Source: an uncultured Bacteroidales bacterium (GTDB taxonomy: Bacteria; Bacteroidota; Bacteroidia; Bacteroidales; ML635J-15). From it: 64,000 bases of DNA. Below, piece by piece: positions 41,063 to 50,739 of the stretch. Location of the stretch: contig CALDKB010000006.1 of the NCBI GenBank assembly GCA_937899245.1, positions 71,909-135,908 of the forward strand, written 5' to 3'. The position numbers and the translations under genes were made by a program. Numbering within the stretch: position 1 is the first letter of the stretch; every line of letters starts with the position of its first letter. Below the pieces are notes generated by a model. It had not been told where the DNA came from, ran no database searches, and saw nothing but the letters and a program-made list of their open reading frames with translations.

Positions 41063-41791
41063 ATGCGTCTTTATACTCAGCAGTTAATCAAACAATATGG
41101 CAAGCGAATGGTCGTCAAGGGTGTTGACGTTGAAGTAAGCCAGGGTGAGATTGTCGGTCTGTTGGGTCCAAACGGAGCAGGAAAGACTACAACTTTCTAT
41201 ATGATTGTTGGCCTCATCAAGCCTAATCAGGGACGTATATTCTTGGATGATAGAGATATAACCAAGTTGCCGATATACAAGCGTGCTCGCTTGGGAATCG
41301 GTTATCTTGCGCAAGAGGAATCCGTTTTTCAGAAAATGTCCGTAGAGGATAATATCAAGTCCATTCTTGAGTTCCGTCGTGGACTGGGACGCAAGGATAG
41401 GAATATGATTGCCGAACAGTTGCTGGAGGAATTCAGCTTGAACCATATTCGCAAGAGTAAAGGTTTTCAGCTTTCCGGCGGAGAACGTCGCCGTACTGAA
41501 ATCGCCCGCGCTCTGGCAATAGACCCTAAGTTTATTCTCCTTGATGAACCTTTTGCTGGTGTCGATCCTATTGCCGTGGATGATATCCAGACGATTGTCA
41601 TGCACCTGAAAAATCGTAATATTGGTGTGCTTATTACCGACCATAATGTGCACGAGACATTGGCAATTACCGATCGCGCATATTTGCTGTTTGAGGGTGG
41701 AATATTAAAAAGCGGTACTGCTGAGGAACTTAGCGAAGATGCCCAGGTGCGTAAGGTTTATCTGGGTGCAAACTTCGAGTTGAGAAAATAA
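41063..41791 (+). CDS. lptB: LPS export ABC transporter ATP-binding protein
   Basis: A 242-residue ABC ATPase that powers lipopolysaccharide extraction by LptFGC. Walker A GPNGAGKTTTF, Q-loop LAQEESVFQKMSVEDNI, signature LSGGERRRTEIARALA, Walker B FILLDEPFAGVDP and switch His in ITDHNVHET. The LAQE-S-F-K-S-V-D-N segment is characteristic of LptB. Start ATG 41063 lies after the -7 box. Its partners are not in the window. Confidence 0.95.
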   Translation: MRLYTQQLIKQYGKRMVVKGVDVEVSQGEIVGLLGPNGAGKTTTFYMIVGLIKPNQGRIFLDDRDITKLPIYKRARLGIGYLAQEESVFQKMSVEDNIKSILEFRRGLGRKDRNMIAEQLLEEFSLNHIRKSKGFQLSGGERRRTEIARALAIDPKFILLDEPFAGVDPIAVDDIQTIVMHLKNRNIGVLITDHNVHETLAITDRAYLLFEGGILKSGTAEELSEDAQVRKVYLGANFELRK

Positions 41792-41975
41792 CTGATAATT
41801 GATAATGAACGATTGGCTTGTTGTATAACTTCATAAGTGATAGCAAACAAATCTTTGGCGTATTGCAAACCGATAAAACCGGATTCCGATTGAAATTGCA
41901 TTTATGAAGGAAAATATCGCGAATGCCCGTTCTGAGATTATCAAAATTTAAACATAGAAACAAAAGAAATATTAT

Positions 41976-44255
41976 ATGTACAAGATTATTAGAAAGGTAG
42001 AATTGCTTTCGGGCGACACGATTCTTTTTGATGTGCTTGCGCCAAGAATTGCAAAGTCGGCATTGCCAGGTCAGTTCCTTATTGTGAAGATTGATAAGAA
42101 TGGCGAGCGAATACCATTGACAATAAGTGATAATGATGATGAAAAGGGTACTGTTACTATTGTTTTCAAGGTAGTTGGCAATTCTACACGACAGATGGCA
42201 ACACTCAATGAGGGGGATGCGTTCGAGGATATTGTCGGACCTCTGGGACGACCGTCTGAACTTGTGCATATAGCGAATGAAGATCTTAAGAAACGTAAAG
42301 TCGTATTTATTGGTGGCGGAGTTGGAATTGCTCCTGTGTTTCCGCAAGTAAAATGGATGAACGAGCATGGTTGTCCTTGTGATGTGATTATCGGAGCAAA
42401 GACTGCATCAATGCTGATATACGAAAACGAACTCAGAACCATATCCAGGAATTTGTATGTTGTAACAGAAGACGGATCGTCAGAATATAAGGGCTTGGTT
42501 ACCGATGTCCTAAAAAATTTGGCTGCAGCAGGAAATTATTATGATGAAGTGGTTGCCATTGGTCCGCTTATCATGATGAAATTTGTCTCCAAGCTTTGCA
42601 CGGAATTGGGATTTAAGTGTACGGTAAGTTTAAATTCGCTCATGGTTGATGGAACCGGAATGTGTGGTGCTTGTCGAGTTTCGATAGGTGGCAAGACGAA
42701 ATTCACCTGTGTCGACGGACCGGAATTTGATGCGTCGCTGGTTGATTTTGACCAGGCGATGAAGCGTCAGGCGATGTATAATAACATTGAAGGGCACAAG
42801 CAGCTGGAAGAAGAGGAAAAGTCTGAAGGTCATGTTTGTCATATTGGCGGAGTTATTGATGAGCCAATCGACAACAAGAAGCGTGTGCCGGTAAGGGAGC
42901 AGGATCCTAAAGTTCGCGCTACCAATTTCGATGAAGTATGTCTTGGCTACAATGCAGAAGAGGCTATTATGGAGGCGCAGCGTTGCCGTCAGTGCAAGAA
43001 ACCTATGTGTGTGTCGGGTTGCCCGGTGTCAATAAATATTCCTGCATTTATCGGCAAGGTCGCAGTTGGAAATTTTGAAGAGGCGGCAAGGATAATCAAT
43101 ATGGATTCGGCATTGCCAGCTGTATGTGGTCGTGTATGTCCTCAGGAAAGCCAGTGTGAGGGTAAGTGCATACTTGGCATAAAAGGAGAACCGATTGCAA
43201 TAGGAAAGCTTGAGCGTTTTGTCGGCGACTGGTCGAGGGAAAATAATATTGATTTTTCGTCAGACGTTGAAAAGAATGGTCATAGGGTTGCTGTCGTTGG
43301 CAGTGGTCCGTCTGGACTTACATGTGCAAAGGAATTGTTGGCGATGGGTTATGATGTTACCATCTTTGAGGCTTTGCACGAGTTTGGCGGAGTGCTAGTA
43401 TATGGCATTCCTTCGTTCCGTCTGCCTAAAGATACAGTTGTTCGTCATGAGGTCGAGAATCTGTTAAAACTTGGTGCAAATTTTGAAAAGAATGTAATTA
43501 TAGGTCGTACGGTTTCTATTGATGACCTTTTGGAGAAGGAGCATTATGAAGCAGTTTTTGTCGGGTCGGGTGCCGGTTTGCCAAATTTTATGAATATTCC
43601 GGGAGAAAATCTTTGCGGTGTAGTTTCGGCAAATGAATTCCTGACCAGAAACAATCTATTGTTTGCATATAAGCGTGGTTATGAAACCCCGAATTTTGTC
43701 GGACGCAAGGTCGCTGTTGTTGGTGGCGGCAATGTTGCTATGGACGCGGCACGTACAGCACTGCGTCTTGGCGCCGACGTTCATATTGTCTACCGTCGTT
43801 CTGAAGAGGAATTGCCGGCAAGAAAGGAAGAGGTACATCATGCTAAGGAGGAAGGCGTCAAGTTCGATTTGCTTTGTAATCCGGTTGAAATTCTTGGAGA
43901 TGAAAAATCGTGGGTGAAAGCGATGAGATGTGTTCGTATGCAACTTGGCGAACCAGATGAGTCGGGTAGGAGAAGTCCAGAACCTATTCCTAATTCCGAA
44001 TTCGAGCTTGATGTCGATATGGTGATAATGTCAATAGGAACATCGCCAAATCCGTTGATCTCATCAACGACCCCGGGACTGGACGTCAACCGTAAGAAAT
44101 GCATTATTGCACATGATGATGGCGTGACTTCGCGTAAGGGAGTTTTCGCTGGTGGTGATGCGGTAAGCGGTGCTGCAACTGTAATTCTGGCTATGGGCGC
44201 AGGAAAGACGGCGGCAAGATCGATAGACGAATACATAAGAAGCAATTCAAAATAA
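41976..44255 (+). CDS. Fused NfnAB-type NADH-dependent ferredoxin:NADP oxidoreductase
   Basis: 759 residues. The first 280 are a ferredoxin-reductase/DHODB-electron-transfer-like subunit (PGQFLIVKID, RIPLTIS, GGGVGIAPVFPQVKW) with a [2Fe-2S] site in MVDGTGMCGACRV...FTCVDGPEF. The rest is GltD-like: CRQCKKPMCVSGCPVSINIPAFI for [4Fe-4S], VVGSGPSGLTCAKELL for FAD, GGGNVAMDAARTALRLGA for NAD(P)H. The two parts correspond to NfnA and NfnB, which bifurcate electrons between NADPH, ferredoxin and NAD in anaerobes. Databases often label the fusion as DHOD electron-transfer/glutamate synthase small subunit; no glutamate synthase large subunit is adjacent, and the kor genes nearby supply reduced ferredoxin. 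Confidence 0.85.
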   Translation: MYKIIRKVELLSGDTILFDVLAPRIAKSALPGQFLIVKIDKNGERIPLTISDNDDEKGTVTIVFKVVGNSTRQMATLNEGDAFEDIVGPLGRPSELVHIANEDLKKRKVVFIGGGVGIAPVFPQVKWMNEHGCPCDVIIGAKTASMLIYENELRTISRNLYVVTEDGSSEYKGLVTDVLKNLAAAGNYYDEVVAIGPLIMMKFVSKLCTELGFKCTVSLNSLMVDGTGMCGACRVSIGGKTKFTCVDGPEFDASLVDFDQAMKRQAMYNNIEGHKQLEEEEKSEGHVCHIGGVIDEPIDNKKRVPVREQDPKVRATNFDEVCLGYNAEEAIMEAQRCRQCKKPMCVSGCPVSINIPAFIGKVAVGNFEEAARIINMDSALPAVCGRVCPQESQCEGKCILGIKGEPIAIGKLERFVGDWSRENNIDFSSDVEKNGHRVAVVGSGPSGLTCAKELLAMGYDVTIFEALHEFGGVLVYGIPSFRLPKDTVVRHEVENLLKLGANFEKNVIIGRTVSIDDLLEKEHYEAVFVGSGAGLPNFMNIPGENLCGVVSANEFLTRNNLLFAYKRGYETPNFVGRKVAVVGGGNVAMDAARTALRLGADVHIVYRRSEEELPARKEEVHHAKEEGVKFDLLCNPVEILGDEKSWVKAMRCVRMQLGEPDESGRRSPEPIPNSEFELDVDMVIMSIGTSPNPLISSTTPGLDVNRKKCIIAHDDGVTSRKGVFAGGDAVSGAATVILAMGAGKTAARSIDEYIRSNSK

Positions 44256-44273
44256 TTGAATGCAATATAATGC

Positions 44274-44305
44274 AGAAAGGCTTGCGTGAATACGCAAGCC
44301 TTTCT
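44274..44305. terminator. Bidirectional terminator between nfnAB and nrdG
   Basis: A perfect 13-bp stem, AGAAAGGCTTGCG/CGCAAGCCTTTCT, with a six-base loop lies between the convergent genes. T-rich sequence follows mainly on the plus strand. Confidence 0.8.
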
Positions 44306-44329
44306 TGTTTGTAGTTGATAACAAATAAA

Positions 44330-44794
44330 TTACATTGCCTTTTTCCAGAATCTTTCCGTAATGTCAATAGTTTGATGGTTGTTGTCAATTTTGTACATCC
44401 TCTGGTTTGTAGTCTTTTTGTCTAGCCCGCCAAATTTAGGAATGTAAGGACCGAGTTTTAGATATTGGAAAGGTGTTATGTCCTTAGGAAAATTTTGTTT
44501 TCCAGAATACCAAGCCACTTTTATGCCGAAATTATTGTGTATATATTCGGCAGTTTCGATAACTTCATCCTGATTTGCATCGCCGCCCATAAAGCAGAAG
44601 CAGGTGATACATTTGTTGTATTTGGAAATCATATTTGTTACGGTTTCCTTGTCGAGTACATTTCCAATGTCCTGACATAGGTGAGGGCTATGGCATCCTA
44701 CGCAATGGTTAGGACAGTTGCTGAGGTTTACGGCTAATGTTATTTCGTCTGGAACTTCTTGAAAAACAATGTCGTAGTTATAATATTTAAGCAT
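44330..44794 (-). CDS. nrdG: Anaerobic ribonucleotide reductase activating protein
   Basis: A 154-residue radical SAM activase. The [4Fe-4S]-binding motif is Cys27-x3-Cys31-x2-Cys34 (CPNHCVGC), followed by CFMGGDANQDEV and WYSGK. It generates the glycyl radical on NrdD. It overlaps the end of nrdD by eight bases, indicating translational coupling. The terminator at 44274 follows. Length is normal for NrdG. Confidence 0.94.
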   Translation of the reverse strand: MLKYYNYDIVFQEVPDEITLAVNLSNCPNHCVGCHSPHLCQDIGNVLDKETVTNMISKYNKCITCFCFMGGDANQDEVIETAEYIHNNFGIKVAWYSGKQNFPKDITPFQYLKLGPYIPKFGGLDKKTTNQRMYKIDNNHQTIDITERFWKKAM

Positions 44795-46898
44795 TTTCAG
44801 ATTCTTTAAGTTTGTTGTCGTAATATCTCCTGTTTGCTTCCTTTTGGCGTGCTTCGGAGAAGTTGCTTACTCGTTTCATGTAACCTATGATTCTTGTCAG
44901 ATAGTCAAGGTCGTCGCTGCCGCACTGTGGACATTTATGCAGGTATCGCTTGTCGATATGTCCGCATTTGTTGCACAATGTGTTCGGAATGTTGAATGTG
45001 AAATAGTTGCATCCTTCGGTAGCTGCGATTTTCAACAATTGGCGATATTGAGCCTTTGATAGGTGCTCTTCGAGATTTACATGAAGAGCCGAGCCGCCGG
45101 TGAGGTGTTCAATGTATTCTTTGCCGTGCAGGCGGAATTTATCAATCGTATTAATGTTCTTGTCTTCAACTATGAAGAAATAGCTGTTGTAGCAGTCGCG
45201 AGGAACAAAGTAGCCGTCTTCCTTGTCCCATTTTGCGTGTTTAACGCCAACGTTTTCAGCCGGAATCATTTCGCAGTTGAACATTAAGTCCTTAGAGCGG
45301 TATTTCTTGTTGTAGGTTTCAATCAGACCCAAGACATCTTTGACATAGTTGCAGTACTGTGCATTGTCGCTGATTTCCATTCCAAGGTATTCTGCAGACT
45401 CGACAAGCCCGTTGACTCCAATAGTAAGATATTGTCGGTTGATTGCAATGAATCCTGCATCGAAAAGTGGCAGCATACCTTTGCTGTGCAAATACTTAAG
45501 GTTTTCGTTGTATGCTGTCTGAACCTTGTGCATCAGGTCCACAGTTTCTTCTATGAAGCTTAGGAACGGAAGTTTTTCCTTTTTCTCGTATTGGATGCAG
45601 CGGTTAAGGTTTATTGTCAAAACACTCTTCGAGCCAGTAGAAATACCACCGGCGCCAAGAGTATAGCTGAATTCGTTGTCGGTAATTTCGTTTCTCAGTC
45701 GGCAGCAACTGCTGAGAGAGTCGGCGCTGTCGCTGACGTATGTGAAGAAAGAGTGTCCTTCTGAATACATCTCTGCTGTGAAGTCGCCATATTCCTTGTC
45801 GCGTATATCTCCGTCTTCCGAAAGAAGCGCCATAGTTTCAACAGGGAATGTAAGGACGGTCTTTGTCCTTTCCTTGTTGAACCATACCATGAAACGTTTC
45901 TGGAGCCAGTTTAGAGAGTCCCAGTCTGGTTTAGAATTGTCAGGGAAGTAGAAGTTTGCAAACAAGCTTTCGAAATAGAACTTGTCGTAGTATGAGATGT
46001 TCCAGAATACCGACTGGAAATTGCGCGCACCTGTCGGCTGGTTGATTGAATATACGATTTGCTCGAAGCAGTCGGTAATAACTTTGTCGATTGTACGTTT
46101 TTTCAATGACAAGTCAACGACTTCGTCGGCACGCTTGTAGTAGTCCTTGCCATATTCCAATCCGATGAAGTAGTTCATGTACATTAGGAATTCAGGAGTG
46201 GCGCAGGCACCGCTTAGCATGCTCGATACGATGAATACAAGGTTGATGAAACCGCCGCAGAACGACTTCAGGTTGGTCGGTCTTGTGGAGTTGCCGCCAA
46301 TAATCTGTGTGCCGTTTAGTAACCATGGGTACATTGTTATGCTGGCGCAATAGTTGGCAATGCTTGTTTCGTCATTCTTGTAGATGAAATGTTTGTTTAG
46401 CAAGCTTAAGTATTTGTCTGCCACCTCCTTGCCATACAGTTCCTTGATTTTGTCGCAGAGCATCTTGCGGTTTAACCTAATGAAATTCTGCTTTGGAAGT
46501 TCTCCGATAAGAGTGGCGATGTTTTTCTTTTCTACATTGGCATTTGCGTCGAACTTGCTTCCTGTCGCAGCATTCTTTGCTTCGCAGTAGTCGAGAAGAA
46601 AATCAAGTTTGCCTTTTACTTCGCGGTCCTCCAAATGTTTCTGGCGGTATAGAATATATGCCTTGGCTACTGCATAATAGCGTTCGGCCATAAGGGCAAT
46701 CTCAACTTGATTTTGAATTTCCTCGACACTGATACCGTCATATATGTTTACACGACTAAGTATGTTAGTAAGGATTTCCTGTGTGGCGAACCCTCCTTCC
46801 GATAGGAACGCTTTAGAAATGGCGCTCTTTATTTTCTCTATCGAAAATAATTCACGCTTGCCGTTTCGCTTTACAATAAAGTTTTCGTTAAAAAGCAT
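44787..46898 (-). CDS. nrdD: Anaerobic ribonucleoside-triphosphate reductase
   Basis: 703 residues. The N-terminus is an ATP-cone regulatory domain (VIKRNGKRE-like start, IEKIKSAISKAF). The catalytic domain is followed by a zinc site, CNKCGH and CPQCGS, and the glycyl-radical segment TRIIGYMKRVSNFSEARQKE with Gly672. It makes dNTPs from NTPs without oxygen and marks an anaerobic life style. Transcribed with nrdG; a TACTTTTG box on the minus strand at 46976-46983 is the likely promoter. Confidence 0.95.
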   Translation of the reverse strand: MLFNENFIVKRNGKRELFSIEKIKSAISKAFLSEGGFATQEILTNILSRVNIYDGISVEEIQNQVEIALMAERYYAVAKAYILYRQKHLEDREVKGKLDFLLDYCEAKNAATGSKFDANANVEKKNIATLIGELPKQNFIRLNRKMLCDKIKELYGKEVADKYLSLLNKHFIYKNDETSIANYCASITMYPWLLNGTQIIGGNSTRPTNLKSFCGGFINLVFIVSSMLSGACATPEFLMYMNYFIGLEYGKDYYKRADEVVDLSLKKRTIDKVITDCFEQIVYSINQPTGARNFQSVFWNISYYDKFYFESLFANFYFPDNSKPDWDSLNWLQKRFMVWFNKERTKTVLTFPVETMALLSEDGDIRDKEYGDFTAEMYSEGHSFFTYVSDSADSLSSCCRLRNEITDNEFSYTLGAGGISTGSKSVLTINLNRCIQYEKKEKLPFLSFIEETVDLMHKVQTAYNENLKYLHSKGMLPLFDAGFIAINRQYLTIGVNGLVESAEYLGMEISDNAQYCNYVKDVLGLIETYNKKYRSKDLMFNCEMIPAENVGVKHAKWDKEDGYFVPRDCYNSYFFIVEDKNINTIDKFRLHGKEYIEHLTGGSALHVNLEEHLSKAQYRQLLKIAATEGCNYFTFNIPNTLCNKCGHIDKRYLHKCPQCGSDDLDYLTRIIGYMKRVSNFSEARQKEANRRYYDNKLKESENA

Positions 46899-47297
46899 CG
46901 TCTTTTTCTGTTATAAAAAAAATACCTGTCTGTCCGACACAAAAAAAATCAACCACTAATTTTTTATGAGCGATGCAAAAGTATTTCTTTTTATAATTTT
47001 AATTGTTGTGAGCCAATTATTCTATTAACAAACTTTTTAACAACGATAAATGTTTTATAGTCAGTGTGTTGAAGTGTCGGCTATGGCTCGTAACTTAATT
47101 TTTTACAAAAACTGCCTGGCGCTCTAAATGGCAGAACCTTGCTTTTTGCAAATATGCTTAAAAAGTCATAATACTAATGCTAATGCTGATACTTTAAATA
47201 TCAAACAAAATAAAATTTATATTATTTGATTGTTCGCAGCTTGGTAGGTCTGACTTGGAACAGTGTGCGGCTATGTAGTTTTATTATTTCGGCAAAG
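46899..47297. other. Gene-free stretch between nrdD and the secreted LRR gene
   Basis: Contains the nrdD promoter (TACTTTTG on the minus strand, 46976-46983, 78 bases before the ATG). Beyond that it is AT-rich sequence, with no gene, hairpin or repeat that I can support. Confidence 0.5.
46976..46983 (-). promoter_or_regulatory. -7 box TACTTTTG for nrdDG
   Basis: Minus-strand match to TAnnTTTG, followed by GCATCGC before a 78-base leader to the nrdD start. Confidence 0.5.
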
Positions 47298-48386
47298 CTA
47301 GAAAATCTGCTTTCCCTTGCAATTGAAGAAGGCGCCGTTGCCTATTGCCTTGATGCCGTGATGAACCCTTACAATTAGGTTTGAGCAGTCGAAAAATGCT
47401 CCGTCGCCAATTGTTTTGGTTGATGTTGGTATGTTTATGGTTTCTATCTTCTTGCAATTCTCGAAAGCATAATTTCCGATTCTTTTTGTCGAAGATGGAA
47501 GCTTTATGTTTGTGAGTTCACAGCAGCCAGAAAAGGCGGAGTTGCCGATTGAGGATATGGCATCGGAGATGCTGACTTTGCAAAGACTTGTGCACCCGCA
47601 GAATATGCCGTCTGGAACCTCGTTTATGTTTGCCATTATGCTTGCTTCTGATATTGCGCGGCAGCCAGAGAATGCATTGACGCCAAGATGTTTGACTGAA
47701 TGCTTGATGGAGACCGACCCTTTGAAGGACTTGCAGTCGGAGAATGCGTTCTCTCCAATATATTCCAGTGCGGTCATGTCGATTTCCTGAAGTTTCTCGC
47801 ATTTTTCAAAAGCGTGTCCATATACTTTTTTAGGCGATATTGATTTGTTCGACATGGATGTATATTGGATGTTTTCGCTTGGCTTCGAGGTGGTGGGGCC
47901 GTTTATAATTTCCTTCAGGTTTTTGCATTCGAAAAAAGTGGCATATTCAATTTCGTCGATACCACCTTTAATAATAATAGATTCGATAGAGTAGCATCTG
48001 AAGAAGGCTCCGTATCCAATTTTTTCGACAGTCTTTGGGAGAACGACGTTGGTTGCGGAGAATGTGTTGTTTATGGTCTTTGCAACTTCCATATCGTTTT
48101 CGGAAACTTTTTCGTAGTCGGAAAAAGCCATTGGCCCGATGGCTGTCAATGCGTAGTTCTTGTCTTCGTATGTGATGCTGTCGGGAAGTTCAATGAGGCC
48201 GGACATGCGGCACTTTGTCAGTTCGCATGTGCTGTCGCTTGTAATGGTGAATATGATGTCTGATATCTTGAAGCTAACGCCAGTACGACTCTGGGAATCC
48301 TTTTTGTTTCCTTTGTCGCTGATTGTTCCTGCAACAGAATATAGACTTATTACCACTAAAAGTAATATGTACAAAACTCTCCTCAT
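47298..48386 (-). CDS. Secreted BspA-type leucine-rich repeat protein
   Basis: A 362-residue protein with a signal peptide (VLYILLLVVISLYSVAG) and LRR_5 repeats from about residue 90 (VVLPKTVEKIGYGAFFRCYSI, then ISSIGNSAFSGCCELTNIKLP). No T9SS sorting domain or lipobox is visible, so it is probably periplasmic or released. It differs from the LRR gene at 6367, which lacks a signal peptide and carries zinc ribbons. Likely a binding protein; target unknown. A TACATTTG box on the minus strand (48401-48408) lies 14 bases before the start. Confidence 0.8.
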   Translation of the reverse strand: MRRVLYILLLVVISLYSVAGTISDKGNKKDSQSRTGVSFKISDIIFTITSDSTCELTKCRMSGLIELPDSITYEDKNYALTAIGPMAFSDYEKVSENDMEVAKTINNTFSATNVVLPKTVEKIGYGAFFRCYSIESIIIKGGIDEIEYATFFECKNLKEIINGPTTSKPSENIQYTSMSNKSISPKKVYGHAFEKCEKLQEIDMTALEYIGENAFSDCKSFKGSVSIKHSVKHLGVNAFSGCRAISEASIMANINEVPDGIFCGCTSLCKVSISDAISSIGNSAFSGCCELTNIKLPSSTKRIGNYAFENCKKIETINIPTSTKTIGDGAFFDCSNLIVRVHHGIKAIGNGAFFNCKGKQIF

Positions 48387-48400
48387 TCTCGAAATCAGCG

Positions 48401-48408
48401 CAAATGTA
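48401..48408 (-). promoter_or_regulatory. -7 box TACATTTG for the secreted LRR gene
   Basis: Minus-strand TAnnTTTG match 14 bases before the ATG at 48386. Confidence 0.5.
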
Positions 48409-48449
48409 TAAAAAAGAGTTTAATATGATGCAGTTTTTCGATAAAAAAA

Positions 48450-48475
48450 GAAGGCACAACATGAATTGTGCCTTC
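48450..48475 (-). terminator. Rho-independent terminator after the DUF362 gene
   Basis: GAAGGCACAA and TTGTGCCTTC form a perfect 10-bp stem with a six-base loop; on the minus strand a T-run follows. Located 29 bases past the stop. Confidence 0.85.
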
Positions 48476-48503
48476 CTAACGTATGTCTTTTTATGAAGTG
48501 CTG

Positions 48504-49634
48504 TTATTTTAATGCGTCTTCGATGCTGATTCTTTCTCCAGTTGTTACGTCTACGAGTACATATTTGATATTGCCCATGCCGAGTTGGTGTGCGTATTGA
48601 ACCTGACCAAACCCGCTGACACCGTTTACGTCCTTGAAAGCATCGTCGCTACCGTATTTAGCGGCAGTAAGTTGATGGCAAGCCATTTCGATGGCAACGA
48701 TGTCTGTTGATGCGACTGCGCCAATCTTTTCCATGAATGGGGCGGGAGCTTTGGCTGAACAGTCGCAAGTCTTGGAGATGTTGTCCATGACATTGATAAA
48801 TACCATAGGTTTCTTTTCGCTTAGTACCTTGGCGTATTCAACAAGTCTTTCGAGGAATGTGTTCTCGTCGATTTCTGCGCGTTCGGGCTTGAATATTTTC
48901 AACGAACATTCGGCAATACATTTTGCGCAACCAAGACATTTGGCAGAATCGATGACAGGTCCGTTTTCGGTAATTGATATAGCGTTGCCAGGACATTGGC
49001 TAACACAGCGTTGACAGCCTACACACGATTCTGGGTCAACAATAGCAGGAATGTTGGTGGCATGCATAGCCATTTTTCCACCAGGAGAGGCAAAGCCCAT
49101 TGAAACGTTCTTGATGGCACCGCCAAATCCGGCAGATCCATGTCCTTTGAAATGGGAGTATACTATGTAGCTGTCGTAGTTGTTGAAATGGCTTCCTGTC
49201 TTAACTTTGTCGTAGTGTTTTAGACCTTCGCACGGAAATTCTATTTCTCCGTCGGCATCAAGAATGTCGATGGGTGCAAAAGTAAAACCGTGTTCCTTTG
49301 CAAGGGCAATGTGCGAATCGGTAAAACGTCTTTTGCTGACGTATAGGACGTTGGTTTCAACGAATGTCGGGTTTACTTTTTCAACTAATGGCTTAAGTAA
49401 TTCGGGGTTAAGGAAGTTGATGTTTCCTTCTTCGCCAAAATGTACTTTCAGGCCGATTTTCCCTGTCTGCTCAACACCAAGCGCTTCGTAAAGCTTTAGA
49501 ATGTTTTCGGGTGTGATGTCCTTGCAGAAATAAACGATTGATTCGTCGTCGGCAGTTTCAATTTTTGGTCGACGTTCGCTGCATGATGTGATAGCCAATG
49601 CAAGTATGGCTATTGATAACAATTTGATTTTCAT
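48504..49634 (-). CDS. DUF362 protein with two [4Fe-4S] ferredoxin motifs, lipoprotein
   Basis: 376 residues. A lipoprotein signal (LLSIAILALAITSC) is followed by a DUF362 domain (GLKVHFGEEGN, GHGSAGFGGAIKNVSMGFAS). Between the domain halves there are two ferredoxin motifs, CVGCQRCVSQCPG and CLGCAKCIAECS, each for a [4Fe-4S] cluster. DUF362 proteins are common in anaerobes, and their redox role is unknown. Export of a cluster-bearing protein as a lipoprotein is somewhat unusual, but the signal is clear. It is 17 bases downstream of the MauE/thioredoxin gene on the same strand and probably cotranscribed. Confidence 0.82.
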   Translation of the reverse strand: MKIKLLSIAILALAITSCSERRPKIETADDESIVYFCKDITPENILKLYEALGVEQTGKIGLKVHFGEEGNINFLNPELLKPLVEKVNPTFVETNVLYVSKRRFTDSHIALAKEHGFTFAPIDILDADGEIEFPCEGLKHYDKVKTGSHFNNYDSYIVYSHFKGHGSAGFGGAIKNVSMGFASPGGKMAMHATNIPAIVDPESCVGCQRCVSQCPGNAISITENGPVIDSAKCLGCAKCIAECSLKIFKPERAEIDENTFLERLVEYAKVLSEKKPMVFINVMDNISKTCDCSAKAPAPFMEKIGAVASTDIVAIEMACHQLTAAKYGSDDAFKDVNGVSGFGQVQYAHQLGMGNIKYVLVDVTTGERISIEDALK

Positions 49635-49651
49635 TTGTCTATAATTATGAT

Positions 49652-50644
49652 TTAATACTCACTACACTCACTGCTAATATGTTTTGTAATCTCGGATTCG
49701 CCAAGTCCAAGCAAGCCGAAAGATTTAATGATACTGTCGTTTTGCGTGAGGATAAATGTCGGAAATTCTCCATCGCATATTTCTATGGAGGTTACGGCAT
49801 ATAATTCTCTGTATTCGAATCCGAAACCTTCGGTTTCTTTTATGAAATTGTAGACATTTTCGGGTCCGCCGAAAATGAGAACTTTGCATTTGCTTCTGTC
49901 TAAGTCGTTTTCCCTGAAGAACATAGCTAGCTTTTTTACACCAAGCTTGCAGTATTTGCAACCGGCATGAGCCATGACGACAACATTGTTGCCTTCGAGT
50001 GTGAATTCCTTTTGCTCAAAGGCAAAAGTGGTGGTGTCAAATTCGTAGTCAGGGAAAATTTTAGGGTAACAATATGTAAACGAACTGTCGTTCAGTGACT
50101 TGCTGAAAATTTCGGTGTTTATGTTCCTGTCTGTTGAATAAATTTTTGTATAAAGTACTTCTGGCGGAGAGACGATAAACGGAACCGATGCTACGATAAG
50201 AATTACTATTGGTTTTACTATTGCTCCGAATTTGAACTTCCAAGTGCCCTGATTTCGTACAATGATGAGTATCAGCATTATGGCTATGTTCTTGATCATC
50301 GATTGCATTGGGTTAAGCTCGACGAAGTCGCCAAGGCAATGGCAGTTGGAGTCGCCACGCAACTGTGCGAATATCAAGAATATTGTAAAGGCTACCAAAG
50401 AAAGTTGCAATAGCCACCAAGCTAGTTTGTACCACCATTTTAGTATGAGACAAAGTCCAGCGCACATTTCAAAGGCGATAAGGCATCTCGCAAATAGGGT
50501 GCATAAGGTGTAGCTGAAAATGCCATAACTATAAATGTATAGCTCGAATTCATTGATAGATAATATTTTAAGTATGGCTGTTGCAATGAAGAACAGTCCT
50601 ACTATGATGCTTATGATTGAAAATATAACCTCTTTAGCTTTCAT
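49652..50644 (-). CDS. MauE/DoxX-like membrane protein with a thioredoxin-like domain
   Basis: About 330 residues from the ATG at 50644. The N-terminal half has four hydrophobic segments of MauE/DoxX type (GLFFIATAILKILSI, then CAGLCLILKWWYKLAWW, NCHCLGDFVELNP). The C-terminal half is thioredoxin-like with a Cys-x-x-Cys (AGCKYCKLG) and VLIFGGPENVYNF. Such proteins are thought to handle thiol redox in the envelope; here it could supply electrons or thiol exchange to the neighbouring DUF362 ferredoxin (inference). The longer frame to 50860 is rejected because it overlaps a divergent gene and contains the promoter TACTTTTG (minus strand, 50668-50675). Confidence 0.75.
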   Translation of the reverse strand: MKAKEVIFSIISIIVGLFFIATAILKILSINEFELYIYSYGIFSYTLCTLFARCLIAFEMCAGLCLILKWWYKLAWWLLQLSLVAFTIFLIFAQLRGDSNCHCLGDFVELNPMQSMIKNIAIMLILIIVRNQGTWKFKFGAIVKPIVILIVASVPFIVSPPEVLYTKIYSTDRNINTEIFSKSLNDSSFTYCYPKIFPDYEFDTTTFAFEQKEFTLEGNNVVVMAHAGCKYCKLGVKKLAMFFRENDLDRSKCKVLIFGGPENVYNFIKETEGFGFEYRELYAVTSIEICDGEFPTFILTQNDSIIKSFGLLGLGESEITKHISSECSEY

Positions 50645-50667
50645 TGGCCTTATGAGTAAAGGACTTG

Positions 50668-50675
50668 CAAAAGTA
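50668..50675 (-). promoter_or_regulatory. -7 box TACTTTTG for the MauE-DUF362 pair
   Basis: Minus-strand TAnnTTTG, 23 bases before the ATG at 50644. Divergent to the box at 50711-50718. Confidence 0.55.
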
Positions 50676-50710
50676 AGAGATTTTCGGCTTATTTCGTAAA
50701 TAATTCTTTT

Positions 50711-50718
50711 TAACTTTG
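50711..50718 (+). promoter_or_regulatory. -7 box TAACTTTG for the TMTC-like gene
   Basis: Lies 21 bases before the ATG at 50740, and covers the TTG at 50716 that would otherwise be a start. Confidence 0.55.
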
Positions 50719-50739
50719 CGACTGTTTTTGAATTTGAGT